Shown piece by piece: positions 16,833 through 26,510 of a stretch of DNA of 64,000 nt; the first letter of the stretch is position 1, and every line of letters starts with the position of its first letter. A program made the translations under genes and the position numbers. Source of the stretch: Clostridium gelidum. Lineage in GTDB: Bacteria > Bacillota > Clostridia > Clostridiales > Clostridiaceae. Under the pieces are notes generated by a model. It had not been told where the DNA came from. It saw only the letters and a list, made by a program, of their open reading frames with translations, and made no database searches. Location: the NCBI RefSeq assembly GCF_019977655.1, contig NZ_AP024849.1:629001-693000 (forward strand), written 5' to 3'.

Positions 16833-18347
16833 ATGAATATTAAACCAGAAGAAATAACTTCTATCATAAAAAAAGAAATAGAAAAATATGAAAAAGAAAT
16901 TCAAACAGTAGATTCTGGTACTATAATCACAATTGGTGATGGAGTTTCAAGAGTTTATGGATTAGATAATTGTATGGAAGGGGAATTGCTAGAATTCCCT
17001 AATGAAGTATATGGGATGGTTTTAAATCTTGAACAAGATAACGTTGGCTGCGTACTTTTAGGAGAAGAAAAGGGAATAAAAGAAGGCGATATCGTTAAAG
17101 GAACTGGTAAGGTAGTTGAAGTTCCAGTTGGAGAAAAATTACTTGGTAGAGTTGTTAATGCATTAGGAATACCTATAGACGGTAAGGGACCAGTAATTAC
17201 ATCTGAAACTAGACCTATTGAAATTCATGCTCCTAGTATAATAGATAGAAGCTCAGTTAATGAACCATTACAAACAGGAATTAAAGCAATTGACTCAATG
17301 ATTCCAATTGGTAGAGGACAAAGAGAACTTATAATAGGAGACAGGCAAACTGGTAAAACAGCAATAGGTACAGATACTATCATAAATCAAAAAGGTAAAG
17401 GTGTTATCTGCATATATGTAGCTATCGGTCAAAAACAATCTACAGTAGCTAATATAGTGAATACTTTCACTGAAATGGGTGCTATGGATTATACTATCGT
17501 AGTTAGTTCTACAGCATCAGAATCTGCACCATTACAATATATTGCTCCATATGCTGGATGTAGTATGGGAGAGTATTTTATGCATCAAGGAAAAGATGTA
17601 TTAATTGTATACGATGATCTTTCTAAACATGCAGTAGCGTACAGAGCAATGTCACTACTACTTAAGAGACCACCAGGTAGAGAGGCTTATCCAGGAGATG
17701 TTTTCTATATTCATTCAAGATTACTTGAAAGAGCAGCCAAATTATCGAAAGAATTAGGTAGTGGATCATTAACAGCTCTTCCAATTATAGAAACTCAAGC
17801 TGGAGATGTTACAGCTTATATACCAACTAATGTTATATCAATTACAGATGGACAAATATTCCTAGAATCCGATTTATTCTTTGCAGGACAAAGACCAGCT
17901 GTAAATGCAGGTATATCAGTATCAAGAGTTGGTGGTAATGCACAAATTAAAGCTATGAAACAAGTTAGTGGTACATTAAGACTAGAACTTGCACAATACA
18001 GAGAATTAGAAGCTTTTTCTCAATTTGGATCTGATTTAGATAACGATTCTAGTAGAAGACTTCAAAAAGGTAAGAGACTAGTTGAAATATTAAAGCAAGA
18101 TCAATATAGCCCACTAGAAGTTGGAAAACAAATTGCAATATTATATGCTGCAGTTAATGATTTCTTATCAGACATTAAGGTTGGCGATATAAAAAAATTC
18201 GAAAAAGAATATTTAGAATATTTAGATACTCATCATAGAGAAATTGAAAAATCAATTATTACAGGAAAAACTTTAACTGATGAAATAAAATCTGAGTTAG
18301 AGGAAGCAATAGTTGAATTTAAAAAGGTATTTTTACAAGAAGCATAG
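16833..18347 (+). CDS. atpA: ATP synthase F1 subunit alpha
   Basis: Alpha is the non-catalytic nucleotide-binding subunit of F1. It has 504 residues. The P-loop is GDRQTGKTA. The family signature PAVNAGISVSRVGG lies at about residue 365, and the catalytic Arg lies in this same region. GAGGTG stands before the ATG. Confidence 0.98.
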   Translation: MNIKPEEITSIIKKEIEKYEKEIQTVDSGTIITIGDGVSRVYGLDNCMEGELLEFPNEVYGMVLNLEQDNVGCVLLGEEKGIKEGDIVKGTGKVVEVPVGEKLLGRVVNALGIPIDGKGPVITSETRPIEIHAPSIIDRSSVNEPLQTGIKAIDSMIPIGRGQRELIIGDRQTGKTAIGTDTIINQKGKGVICIYVAIGQKQSTVANIVNTFTEMGAMDYTIVVSSTASESAPLQYIAPYAGCSMGEYFMHQGKDVLIVYDDLSKHAVAYRAMSLLLKRPPGREAYPGDVFYIHSRLLERAAKLSKELGSGSLTALPIIETQAGDVTAYIPTNVISITDGQIFLESDLFFAGQRPAVNAGISVSRVGGNAQIKAMKQVSGTLRLELAQYRELEAFSQFGSDLDNDSSRRLQKGKRLVEILKQDQYSPLEVGKQIAILYAAVNDFLSDIKVGDIKKFEKEYLEYLDTHHREIEKSIITGKTLTDEIKSELEEAIVEFKKVFLQEA

Positions 18348-18387
18348 CTTAAATTTGAGCTATGCCCTTCTTTAGGAGGTGAAAATC

Positions 18388-19239
18388 ATGGGTGCAGCTG
18401 GACTTCTTGATATTAAAAAAAGAATTAAGTCAGTAGAAAATACAAAAAAAATTACAAATGCCATGGGGCTTGTTGCCACTTCAAAGCTTAGAAAATCTAG
18501 AAAAGAATTATTAGTAAATAATAAGTTTATTGAATCAACTGAACCAATAGTGAAAAATCTTGCAACAAGTGCTTCAGAAGAGGGTGCTAATATTTATTTT
18601 GATGGAAATAAAAGTGAAAATAAATTATATGTAGTAATGACATCTGATTCAGGATTATGTGGTGGATTCAATGGTAATGTAGTATCGTACTTAGGAACTT
18701 TAATTGGAGATAAAAAAAGCAATGCTAAAATTATTGTAGTTGGAAACAGAGGAATTGGTTATGTTAAAAGGGCTAAATTTGATACTGTAGGAGAATATGT
18801 TGATATTTCAGATTTACCTACAGTAAGAGAAGCAAAAGTAATATTTGATAAAGCTCTTCAAATGTTTATCAATGAGGAAGTTTCAGAAGTAAATATTGTG
18901 TATTCAAATTTTATATCACCAGTTAGACAAGAAACAAAAGTAGATAAAATTTTACCTATAGAAAAAATTGAAGGCAAAATAAATAAAAGTCTTATTGAGC
19001 CGAATTTAGAATTGGTATTAGAAGATGCTCTTAATATTTATCTAAAAGGAAAAATCAGAGGTATTTTATTAAGTTCTAAATGTAGTGAACAAAGTTCAAG
19101 AATGACGGCTATGGATGGAGCTACAAAAAATGCAAATGATTTATTGTCTGATTTAAAACTTAAATATAATAGAATTAGACAAGGTGCTATTACAGCCGAA
19201 ATAAGTGAAATTGTTGGAGGAGCGGCAGCTCAAAAATAG
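18388..19239 (+). CDS. atpG: ATP synthase F1 subunit gamma
   Basis: Gamma is the central rotor shaft. It has 283 residues. The N-terminal helix GLLDIKKRIKSVENTKKIT and the C-terminal helix with the signature ITAEISEIVGGAAA are both complete. The middle contains SDSGLCGGFNGNV. The ATG at 18388 follows TAGGAGGTG; an in-frame GTG at 18379 is part of that site and is rejected. Confidence 0.97.
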   Translation: MGAAGLLDIKKRIKSVENTKKITNAMGLVATSKLRKSRKELLVNNKFIESTEPIVKNLATSASEEGANIYFDGNKSENKLYVVMTSDSGLCGGFNGNVVSYLGTLIGDKKSNAKIIVVGNRGIGYVKRAKFDTVGEYVDISDLPTVREAKVIFDKALQMFINEEVSEVNIVYSNFISPVRQETKVDKILPIEKIEGKINKSLIEPNLELVLEDALNIYLKGKIRGILLSSKCSEQSSRMTAMDGATKNANDLLSDLKLKYNRIRQGAITAEISEIVGGAAAQK

Positions 19240-19253
19240 TAAGGAGGTATCTT

Positions 19254-20645
19254 ATGCCTGGAAAGATAGGAAAAGTAGTTCAAGTAATTGGACCGGTAAT
19301 AGATATAAAGTTTGATTCAGATTCTCTTCCTAATTTATATAATGCAATTATTATTATGATGGGAGATCATGAATTAGTAGCTGAAGTTGAGCAACATGTT
19401 GGAGACGATATAGTTAGGACAATTGCCATGTCAGCTACAGAAGGCTTAAAAAGAGGAATGGATGCTGTTGATACAGGAAGTCCTATTTCTGTTCCAGTAG
19501 GTGAAGAAGTACTCGGAAGATTGTTTAATGTTTTAGGAGAGCCTATTGATAATTGTGGAGAAGTAAATATAAAGGAAAGATATCCAATTCATAGACCAGC
19601 TCCTGCATTTAAAGATCTAGCAGTTGAGCCAGAGATGTTTGAAACAGGAATTAAGGTTGTAGATTTACTTGCACCATATCAAAAAGGTGGTAAGATAGGT
19701 CTATTTGGAGGAGCTGGAGTTGGTAAAACAGTTTTAATCCAAGAATTAATAAACAATATAGCTAAAGAACATGGTGGATTATCAGTATTTACTGGAGTTG
19801 GTGAAAGATCAAGAGAAGGTAATGATTTATATCATGAAATGATGGAATCAGGAGTTATCAGTAAAACTGCATTGGTATTTGGACAAATGAATGAACCACC
19901 AGGTGCTAGAATGAGAGTTGCATTAACTGGTTTAACTATGGCAGAATACTTTAGAGATAAAGGTCAAGATGTATTATTATTCATAGATAACATATTCAGA
20001 TATACTCAAGCAGGTTCTGAAGTTTCAGCATTACTTGGAAGAACACCTTCAGCAGTTGGATACCAACCAACACTTGCAACTGAAATGGGAGCATTACAAG
20101 AAAGAATTACATCAACAGTTAATGGTTCTATTACATCAGTTCAAGCTGTATATGTTCCAGCAGATGACTTAACAGATCCAGCACCAGCAACAACATTCTC
20201 ACATCTAGATGCAACAACAGTTTTATCTAGAAGTATAGCTGAACTTGGTATATATCCTGCAGTAGATCCACTAGAATCTACATCAAGGATATTAGATCCA
20301 AGAATAGTTGGAGAAGAGCACTATAAAGTAGCTTCGGATGTTAAGAATGTTCTTCAAAAATATAAAGAATTACAAGATATTATAGCTATCTTAGGTGTAG
20401 ATGAATTAGGAGATGACGATAAGGCAGTTGTAGCTAGAGCAAGAAGAATACAAAGGTTCTTATCTCAATCATTTACAGTTGCTGAACAATTTACTGGAAT
20501 GAAAGGTAAATATGTTCCGATAAAAGAAACAATAAGAGGATTTAAAGAAATTCTTGAAGGTAAATATGATACTTTGCCAGAATCAGCATTCTTATTTGCA
20601 GGATCTATTGACGATGTTATAGAAAAAGCAAAAAGTTTAGGATAG
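19254..20645 (+). CDS. atpD: ATP synthase F1 subunit beta
   Basis: Beta is the catalytic subunit. It has 463 residues with P-loop GGAGVGKTV, the catalytic Glu in GVGERSREGND, Walker B VLLFIDNIFRYTQAGSE, and the family signature PAVDPLESTS. AAGGAGG stands before the ATG. Codon use is strongly biased to A/T-ending codons, as expected for an abundant clostridial protein. Confidence 0.98.
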   Translation: MPGKIGKVVQVIGPVIDIKFDSDSLPNLYNAIIIMMGDHELVAEVEQHVGDDIVRTIAMSATEGLKRGMDAVDTGSPISVPVGEEVLGRLFNVLGEPIDNCGEVNIKERYPIHRPAPAFKDLAVEPEMFETGIKVVDLLAPYQKGGKIGLFGGAGVGKTVLIQELINNIAKEHGGLSVFTGVGERSREGNDLYHEMMESGVISKTALVFGQMNEPPGARMRVALTGLTMAEYFRDKGQDVLLFIDNIFRYTQAGSEVSALLGRTPSAVGYQPTLATEMGALQERITSTVNGSITSVQAVYVPADDLTDPAPATTFSHLDATTVLSRSIAELGIYPAVDPLESTSRILDPRIVGEEHYKVASDVKNVLQKYKELQDIIAILGVDELGDDDKAVVARARRIQRFLSQSFTVAEQFTGMKGKYVPIKETIRGFKEILEGKYDTLPESAFLFAGSIDDVIEKAKSLG

Positions 20646-20658
20646 GGGATGAGCAATA

Positions 20659-21069
20659 ATGGCTAGTACCTTTTTACTAAAAATTATTACACCAAATCAT
20701 GAGGTTTATAATAGCGAAGTTGAAAAAGTATTTTTAAAAAATACTGATGGAGACTTTGAAGTATTAGCAAGCCATGAAAATATGATATCAAGTACTATAC
20801 CTTGTATTGCTAAATTTAAAGATTCTAAGGGCGTTGAAGATCAATTATTTATTTCAACATCAATCGTGCATATTACTACAAATGAAATGACAATATGTAG
20901 TGATGCGGCTGAATTTGAAGAAGATATTGATGAAATAAGAGCAGAAGAAGCAATGACAAGAGCAAAAAAAAGGCTAGAGGAAGCTGATAAGTATAATAAA
21001 GATAGAGCAGAATCAGCATTATCTAGAGCGAAACAAAGGTTAATATTAAAGAAATCTAATAATAAATAG
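20659..21069 (+). CDS. atpC: ATP synthase F1 subunit epsilon
   Basis: Epsilon is the regulatory subunit at the foot of the gamma shaft. It has 136 residues: an N-terminal beta barrel (LLKIITPNHEVYNSEVEKVF) and a C-terminal helical hairpin (EDIDEIRAEEAMTRAKKRLEEA). It is the last gene of the operon. No operon terminator is seen before the IS element, which begins about 16 bases after the stop. Confidence 0.95.
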   Translation: MASTFLLKIITPNHEVYNSEVEKVFLKNTDGDFEVLASHENMISSTIPCIAKFKDSKGVEDQLFISTSIVHITTNEMTICSDAAEFEEDIDEIRAEEAMTRAKKRLEEADKYNKDRAESALSRAKQRLILKKSNNK

Positions 21070-21118
21070 AATTTAATAAAAATTAAAGGGAGTGTCGCAA
21101 AATGATTGATTTTCGATC

Positions 21119-21137
21119 AGGAGCGATGCTCCTTTTC
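21119..21137 (+). terminator. Possible outward-facing terminator at the left IS end
   Basis: AGGAGC GAT GCTCCT followed by TTTTCG. It could stop transcripts that read out of the atp operon into the element. Confidence 0.4.
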
Positions 21138-21148
21138 GATTCAAAGAA

Positions 21149-21198
21149 AGAAATCTCCCCAAAATTGAAATATCAAATCAATTTTGGGGAGATTTCTG
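21149..21198 (-). terminator. Terminator-like hairpin after the transposase gene
   Basis: A long inverted repeat GAAATCTCCCCAAAATTGA / TCAATTTTGGGGAGATTTC lies 45 bases past the transposase stop. It can end transcription on the minus strand. Confidence 0.65.
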
Positions 21199-21242
21199 AA
21201 TTTCAAGCGCACTCAAATAAGCCTACTTATTTTATTCCATAA

Positions 21243-22853
21243 TTAGGCAGTAGATTTTAATTCATGAAGATGATTTTGGGTTCTTTCATTTTGTATTTTT
21301 GAATGCAATTTGTTAATGTTGTAGCCAAAACAAAGCAAAATAAATTCAGTTTTAACACTATTTTTTCCACGTGTTAAAAATCTATTGAATTCATAATCAC
21401 TTTTTAGAACTCCAAATGCTCCTTCGACCTGAATAGATCTGTTCATTCTTAATTTAGTTCCAAATTCAGTTGTGATATTTCTATAAGATATTTCACGCTT
21501 TTCCACAAAAGTTTTTGAAACTTGCATCTTTCTATTTCCTTTTGCTTTCGTGCACTTCGATTTATGAGCACAGTTATCACAACTTTCACACTCATAGATA
21601 GTAGCCTCTGATTTGTATCCACTGGCGGATTTTCTATTAATAATAGAGGTCGGAATCAACTTTCTACCATTATGGCAAATATATAAATCTGATTCTGCAT
21701 CATATTTCATGTTTTCACGTTTACTAATATCATTTTTAAAACTTCTTTTTTTCCACTTTTCATAAGTTTGTGGTTTTATATACGGAGTTTGATTGTTAGA
21801 TTCTAAAAATAAATAGTTCTCCTCACTTTCGTAACCAGAATCTGCAATTACATTAAGATATTTATACCCAATTTTTTCTTGCATATTATTAAGCATAGGT
21901 ATTAATGTTGCTATATCATTTCTATCATCAAATATTCCGACCCCGGTTACGTATTCACTTTCAACTGCGATTTGTGCATTATATGCAGGTTTCAATTGAC
22001 CATTTCTCATATGGTCATCTTTCATACGCATAAAAGTTGCATCTGTATCAGTTTTAGAATAACTATTTCTTTTTGATAATATGTTTTTACTGAAATTATA
22101 TTTTTCTTGTCTTTCTTTATATTCAAATAGTTGCTCTATCCATTTCTGAATTGCAGTTTTTCTTTTACCAATACCGTGAACAAACTCTATGTTTCTTTTA
22201 TCTTTTTCATATAAAAGCCATTCGAGAATTTTATCAATATCATCTATCAATGTTTCTTTTTTAGCAATAAAGTCTCTCGATTCTTCAAGATTGATATTTT
22301 CAGCAAGAGTAAGAATCTTATCAAACATTTTTGCCTCATTTTTATAAATGGATTTCTTCCAAACAAAAGTATAACGATTGGCATTCGCTTCGATTTTAGT
22401 ACCATCAATAAATACATTTTCAAATAATATTTCATTTTGAGCTGCTAGATATTTAACTTGTTGATAAAATAAATCTTCAATTACTTCATTTGAAAGATAT
22501 TCTTTACGGAATCTACTAATGGTAGCATGATCAGGTGCTTTATAGCCTTGAAGTAGCCACTTGAAATTTATATCTCTTTTGCATGCTTTCTCTATTTTTC
22601 TACTAGAATAAACATTTTGAGAATAAGCATACGATACTATTTTGAACATGATTTTTGGTTCCACTGCCGGTTTTCTTCCAACGGAAGAGTACGCCTGATA
22701 CAACTTTGTATAATTTAATCCCTCCAATATATGGCTTAGCAAGCGGACTGAATCATCTTCTGGTATTAAGTTTTCTAAATTTAATGGTAATATAAGTTGA
22801 TAATTATCATTAAATTGATTATAATTTTTATTGTATAATTTGGTTTTTAACAT
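21243..22853 (-). CDS. IS1182-family transposase
   Basis: A full-length DDE transposase of 536 residues. The N-terminal DUF772-type helical region (PAVEPKIMFKIVSYAYSQN, then APDHATISRFRKEYL) is followed by the catalytic core: first Asp in VFIDGTKIEANANRY, second in VIADSGYES, and the Glu in VEGAFGVLKSDYEF. A cysteine cluster (CESCDNCAHKSKC) precedes the last motif, as in this family. No frameshift or stop interrupts it. Confidence 0.93.
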   Translation of the reverse strand: MLKTKLYNKNYNQFNDNYQLILPLNLENLIPEDDSVRLLSHILEGLNYTKLYQAYSSVGRKPAVEPKIMFKIVSYAYSQNVYSSRKIEKACKRDINFKWLLQGYKAPDHATISRFRKEYLSNEVIEDLFYQQVKYLAAQNEILFENVFIDGTKIEANANRYTFVWKKSIYKNEAKMFDKILTLAENINLEESRDFIAKKETLIDDIDKILEWLLYEKDKRNIEFVHGIGKRKTAIQKWIEQLFEYKERQEKYNFSKNILSKRNSYSKTDTDATFMRMKDDHMRNGQLKPAYNAQIAVESEYVTGVGIFDDRNDIATLIPMLNNMQEKIGYKYLNVIADSGYESEENYLFLESNNQTPYIKPQTYEKWKKRSFKNDISKRENMKYDAESDLYICHNGRKLIPTSIINRKSASGYKSEATIYECESCDNCAHKSKCTKAKGNRKMQVSKTFVEKREISYRNITTEFGTKLRMNRSIQVEGAFGVLKSDYEFNRFLTRGKNSVKTEFILLCFGYNINKLHSKIQNERTQNHLHELKSTA

Positions 22854-22867
22854 AATTTAATTATACT

Positions 22868-22905
22868 AAAAATGTGAATTCTTTTGAATTCACATTTTTT
22901 ATTTT
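22868..22905 (+). terminator. Hairpin in front of the transposase gene
   Basis: AATGTGAATTC / GAATTCACATT (22871-22881 and 22886-22896) followed by a T-rich run. It lies just upstream of the transposase start, where it may block read-through out of the element on the plus strand. Confidence 0.6.
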
Positions 22906-23112
22906 TTTTATAAAAAAATGAGCTGCCACAAAACTAACTACGTTAGTTTTGCAACAGCCCCTTTAATTTTTTTATATTTTTATTCTAGATATTGACAATC
23001 TATCACAAAAATTTAATAAATTTATATTATATATATATAACTCGATATAAAGAGAATAAAAATTGAAAGAGATGTTCATAATTAAAAAAAGATAAATTAG
23101 GGGGGGATTACT

Positions 23113-23763
23113 ATGAAGGTAAAATTCAGTATACTAATTTTTATATTATTATCTTTTTTTAATATTGGAGCTGTTTCGAAGGAAGTAATTAATTCTAAAA
23201 ATTCATTTAGTGCTTTAGAAACAAATATAAGAAGTGTAAGTGAATTTCAAGAAAATGGTGTAAAACTTCAATATAAAACAAGAGATAATATTGAAAAAGA
23301 AAGTGATAGGATAAAACAATATTTAATTAAAAAGATAAATGGTGACTATAGAGAAATTAATAAAAATCAGTTTGAAACCTTTGATAATAATTTTCATACT
23401 AATATAAAACTGTGGTGTGAAGATAAATATACTTATGTTGAAATAACATTAATAAATGAAAATGCTAAGTATACAACAGTAGATTTGAAAAGTATACTTC
23501 AAAAATTAGAAGATCAAGAATCAGAAAACATACAATACTTATTTTACTATGAAGGAAAAGAAAAGGATCTGGATAATAATTATTCTATAGACAAATTAGC
23601 AAATGAAAACAATATACAAAAAATAAATTTATTAAGAATTAATAATGGTTATACAGGAAATGGATATTTAAGTAATGGAGAAAAAATTAATTTGGCAATA
23701 ATTAGGTATAATACGGGATCTCATATAATAATTGGAACACCAATAATATTTGCAATATACTAA
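23113..23763 (+). CDS. YwmB-like secreted protein (DUF1779)
   Basis: The 216-residue protein has an N-terminal signal peptide (KVKFSILIFILLSFFNIGAVS) and a mixed alpha/beta exported domain. Sequence similarity is weak, but it lies directly before murA and spoIID. In Bacillus ywmB holds the same place, and its product has a TATA-binding-protein-like fold. The C-terminal part (NGYTGNGYLSNGEKINLAIIRY) is typical of that family in my reading. The role is unknown, probably at the cell envelope. GGGGGG stands before the ATG. The IS element just upstream may have separated it from its original promoter context. Confidence 0.65.
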   Translation: MKVKFSILIFILLSFFNIGAVSKEVINSKNSFSALETNIRSVSEFQENGVKLQYKTRDNIEKESDRIKQYLIKKINGDYREINKNQFETFDNNFHTNIKLWCEDKYTYVEITLINENAKYTTVDLKSILQKLEDQESENIQYLFYYEGKEKDLDNNYSIDKLANENNIQKINLLRINNGYTGNGYLSNGEKINLAIIRYNTGSHIIIGTPIIFAIY

Positions 23764-23816
23764 AGCATCTTTAAAAAGATCCAAGTAGATTGTTTGTTTT
23801 ATATCATACTATTTGA

Positions 23817-23854
23817 GTGAATTTTGCTAATAGCTTGTGCTAGGTAAAATTCAC
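23817..23854 (+). other. Hairpin between ywmB-like gene and murA
   Basis: GTGAATTTT / AAAATTCAC with further pairing inside (CTA / TAG). No T-run follows, so this may be a leader structure or mRNA stabiliser rather than a terminator. A second small inverted repeat, ATTCC / GGAAT, lies at about 23877-23895. Confidence 0.45.
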
Positions 23855-23934
23855 GTATTTGCCTGATATAAAATATATTCCGAATATTTGGAATGTTATT
23901 TTAAGATGTCTAACAATTTAATATGGAGGATAAT

Positions 23935-25197
23935 ATGGAGAAAATAGTAGTTAAAGGAGTAAAAGAACTTAAGGGTGAAGTTGATATAAGCTGCGCAAAA
24001 AATTCGATTTTACCAATAATAGCAGCAACTATATTGTGTCCAGAATCTATAGTTATAGATAATGCACCTAGATTAGAAGATGTAGAAGTTATTTGCAAGT
24101 TATTAAGTGAATTAAACTGTGATGTTCATATTTCAAATTTGAATAATAAATTAACGATAGATACAAAGAATATAGTGGAAATGGATGCTAATGCAGAGCT
24201 TATGAGAAAAATGAGAGCATCATTTTTAATTATGGGACCTATGCTTGCTAGATTTGGGTATTGCAAATTATCACTACCGGGTGGATGCAATATAGGCAGT
24301 AGACCGATAGATTTGCACCTAAAAGGATTTAAGCTACTTGGAGCTGATGTCATAATAGGTCATGGATTTGTAGAAGTAAAAGCAAAAAAGATGATTGGAA
24401 GTAGAATATACTTAGATTTTCCTTCAGTTGGTGCAACAGAAAATATTATGATGGCATCAGTTTTTGCAGAAGGCACAACAATAATAGAAAATGCAGCGGA
24501 AGAACCAGAAATATGGGATCTAGCAAGATTTTTAAATAAGATGGGTGCTAAGATAAAAGGTGCAGGACTTGGCAAAATAACAATAGATGGGGTAAAAAGC
24601 TTAAAAGGAATAAATTATACGCCTATATATGACAGGATAGAAGCTGGAACATTTATGATAGCGGCTGCTATTACAAATAGCAAAATAAAGATTAACGGAG
24701 TAAATGAAGAGCATTTAAGGCCTGTAATAGAGAAATTAAAAGAGTGCGGAATTATTTTTAGTGATTATAAGAATGATTCTGTAATAGTAGATGGAAGAGG
24801 TCCTAAGAAACCATTAGATATAAAGACACTTCCATATCCAGGATTTCCAACTGATATGCAAGCTCAAATGATGAGCTTATTATCTGTAATTGAAGGAGTC
24901 AGTGTTATTACAGAAACAGTTTTTGAAAATAGATTTATGCATGTTGTTGAACTTAATAGAATGGGTGCGAATATAAAAATTGATGGCAGAATTGCTATAA
25001 TTGAAGGAGTATCTAAATTTACAGGGTGTGAAGTTAGAGCAACAGATTTAAGAGCTGGAGCAGCGATGATACTAAGTGGATTAATAGCAGAAGGTAAAAC
25101 AGAAATAAGTGATATTTATCATATTGATAGAGGCTATGTTAATATTGAGGACAAATTTAGAAGTTTGGGAGCAGAAATATACAGAATAGATGTATAA
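23935..25197 (+). CDS. murA: UDP-N-acetylglucosamine 1-carboxyvinyltransferase
   Basis: MurA makes enolpyruvyl-UDP-GlcNAc from UDP-GlcNAc and PEP, the first committed step of peptidoglycan synthesis. The 420 residues include AKNSILPIIAA near the N-terminus and the active-site Cys at about residue 118 in LPGGCNIGSRPIDLHLKG. Cys at this position means fosfomycin sensitivity is expected. The ATG at 23935 follows GGAGGA; an in-frame ATG at 23923 lies in front of that site. The location before spoIID suggests the murAA-type copy. Confidence 0.96.
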   Translation: MEKIVVKGVKELKGEVDISCAKNSILPIIAATILCPESIVIDNAPRLEDVEVICKLLSELNCDVHISNLNNKLTIDTKNIVEMDANAELMRKMRASFLIMGPMLARFGYCKLSLPGGCNIGSRPIDLHLKGFKLLGADVIIGHGFVEVKAKKMIGSRIYLDFPSVGATENIMMASVFAEGTTIIENAAEEPEIWDLARFLNKMGAKIKGAGLGKITIDGVKSLKGINYTPIYDRIEAGTFMIAAAITNSKIKINGVNEEHLRPVIEKLKECGIIFSDYKNDSVIVDGRGPKKPLDIKTLPYPGFPTDMQAQMMSLLSVIEGVSVITETVFENRFMHVVELNRMGANIKIDGRIAIIEGVSKFTGCEVRATDLRAGAAMILSGLIAEGKTEISDIYHIDRGYVNIEDKFRSLGAEIYRIDV

Positions 25198-25281
25198 AAA
25201 AATAATAGACTTTTCAAAATTGATTAACTTAAAGTAAAGTTTTCAAATTTACTTAGAGATATATTTTTAATTAATGACTAA

Positions 25282-25368
25282 TGCACAATGGGCGAATAAA
25301 CTCACAGAGCAAGTTAGAAGAATGGAATAGAAAACCTAGATTCTTACATGTGAACGGTACATTGTGCA
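25282..25368 (+). ncRNA. Putative structured RNA between murA and spoIID
   Basis: A perfect 9-bp closing stem TGCACAATG / CATTGTGCA encloses TCACA / TGTGA and AAGAAT / ATTCTT, all nested. The 87-nt segment has no coding frame of note. It could be a small RNA, a leader or a dispersed repeat; I do not match it to a named family. Confidence 0.4.
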
Positions 25369-25405
25369 TCCAAATTTAACATGCCATTTTTAAGTTAACA
25401 TAATT

Positions 25406-25434
25406 ATCATAATAATAAAACTAAAACATATACT
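25406..25434 (+). promoter_or_regulatory. Candidate sigma-E promoter of spoIID
   Basis: ATCATAAT (25406-25413) and CATATACT (25427-25434), 13 bases apart, resemble mother-cell sigma-E promoters. It lies 30 bases before the spoIID start, and spoIID is sigma-E dependent in Bacillus. Confidence 0.5.
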
Positions 25435-25463
25435 TTATAGTGCATGTTTTAGGAGGTCGAGTA

Positions 25464-26510
25464 ATGAAAATTACAAATATAAAAATTGATAGTAGCATAA
25501 AGATAATTACTATTATAACTTTAATTATTTTTGCTATATTAATAGTATTACCGTTAATTTTTTTAAGAGTAAGTAAAGAAAGTATTAATGTTTTTAATTT
25601 AAATAATAACAATATAGTTAATAGTTCGGAAATAATATTTCCGATTAACGGCAAAGTTAAAATTTATCGTAAAGAAGAAGATAAAATAGAGGAACTAGAT
25701 TTAGAAGAATATATAATGGGAGTTGTAGCAAGCGAAGTTCCAGCAAATTTTAATGAAGAAGCTTTAAAAGCTCAGGCAATAGCTGCAAGGACATTTTATA
25801 TGAATAGAAGAAACGATCCATGCAAAGATGCAAAAAATAAAGGTGCTGAAATTTGTGATACAACTAATTGCCAAGTATATATGAATAAAGAAGAGCGAAT
25901 AGCTAAATGGAGTAGTAGTCAGGCGGAGATTAACTGGGATAAGATAAAAAAAGCAGTTCTAGATACAAAGTCTCAAGTTCTTACTTATGACGATTTAGTG
26001 TTAAAATATCCACAATTTTTTGCGATTAGTTCGGGTAAAACTGAAGATGCAAAGGATGTTTTTTCAATGGATGTACCCTACTTAAAATCTGAAGAAAGTA
26101 AAGGAGAAGAAATTGCACCTAAATATAAAACCACTATACAAATTCCTATAGGTGAATTTATAAATAAAATCAATGCAAAGTATTCTACTGCTAATTTAAA
26201 AAAAAGTAATTTATCGTTGCTAATTAAAATTGAAAGTTATACTGAATCAGGAAGCGTTAAAGAAATTAAAATTGGTGATAAGACATTAAAAGGAACTGAA
26301 TTTAGAGAATTATTTAATTTAAATTCAACAAATTTCAAATTTGATTTTGAAAAAGATATAGTAAAAATAAATTGTATAGGTTATGGGCACGGGGTTGGAA
26401 TGAGTCAATGGGGAGCAAATGCCATGGCACAAAATGGGGCGAAATATGATGAGATTCTTAAACATTACTATAGTGGAGTTGAAATTCAAAAAATAAAATT
26501 TACACCTTAG
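25464..26510 (+). CDS. spoIID: Stage II sporulation protein D
   Basis: SpoIID is a membrane-anchored lytic transglycosylase that drives engulfment of the forespore. One N-terminal membrane segment (IITIITLIIFAILIVLPLIF) is followed by the SpoIID domain with the catalytic Glu in GVVASEVPANF, then KAQAIAARTF, and the C-terminal motif GYGHGVGMSQWGANAMA. It has 348 residues. The ATG at 25464 follows TAGGAGG; an upstream in-frame ATG at 25440 lacks a site. Confidence 0.95.
   Translation: MKITNIKIDSSIKIITIITLIIFAILIVLPLIFLRVSKESINVFNLNNNNIVNSSEIIFPINGKVKIYRKEEDKIEELDLEEYIMGVVASEVPANFNEEALKAQAIAARTFYMNRRNDPCKDAKNKGAEICDTTNCQVYMNKEERIAKWSSSQAEINWDKIKKAVLDTKSQVLTYDDLVLKYPQFFAISSGKTEDAKDVFSMDVPYLKSEESKGEEIAPKYKTTIQIPIGEFINKINAKYSTANLKKSNLSLLIKIESYTESGSVKEIKIGDKTLKGTEFRELFNLNSTNFKFDFEKDIVKINCIGYGHGVGMSQWGANAMAQNGAKYDEILKHYYSGVEIQKIKFTP

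Larger units (their letters stand above)
21085..22966 (-). mobile_element. IS1182-family insertion sequence
   Basis: The ends are imperfect inverted repeats: AAAGGGAGTGTCGCAAAA at 21085 and, on the other strand, AAAGGGGCTGTTGCAAAA at 22963. AATT stands outside both ends and may be a 4-bp target duplication. The element carries one transposase gene on the minus strand and has hairpins at both ends. It sits between atpC and the ywmB-like gene. The coding frame is intact, so the copy may be recent and active. Confidence 0.85.
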
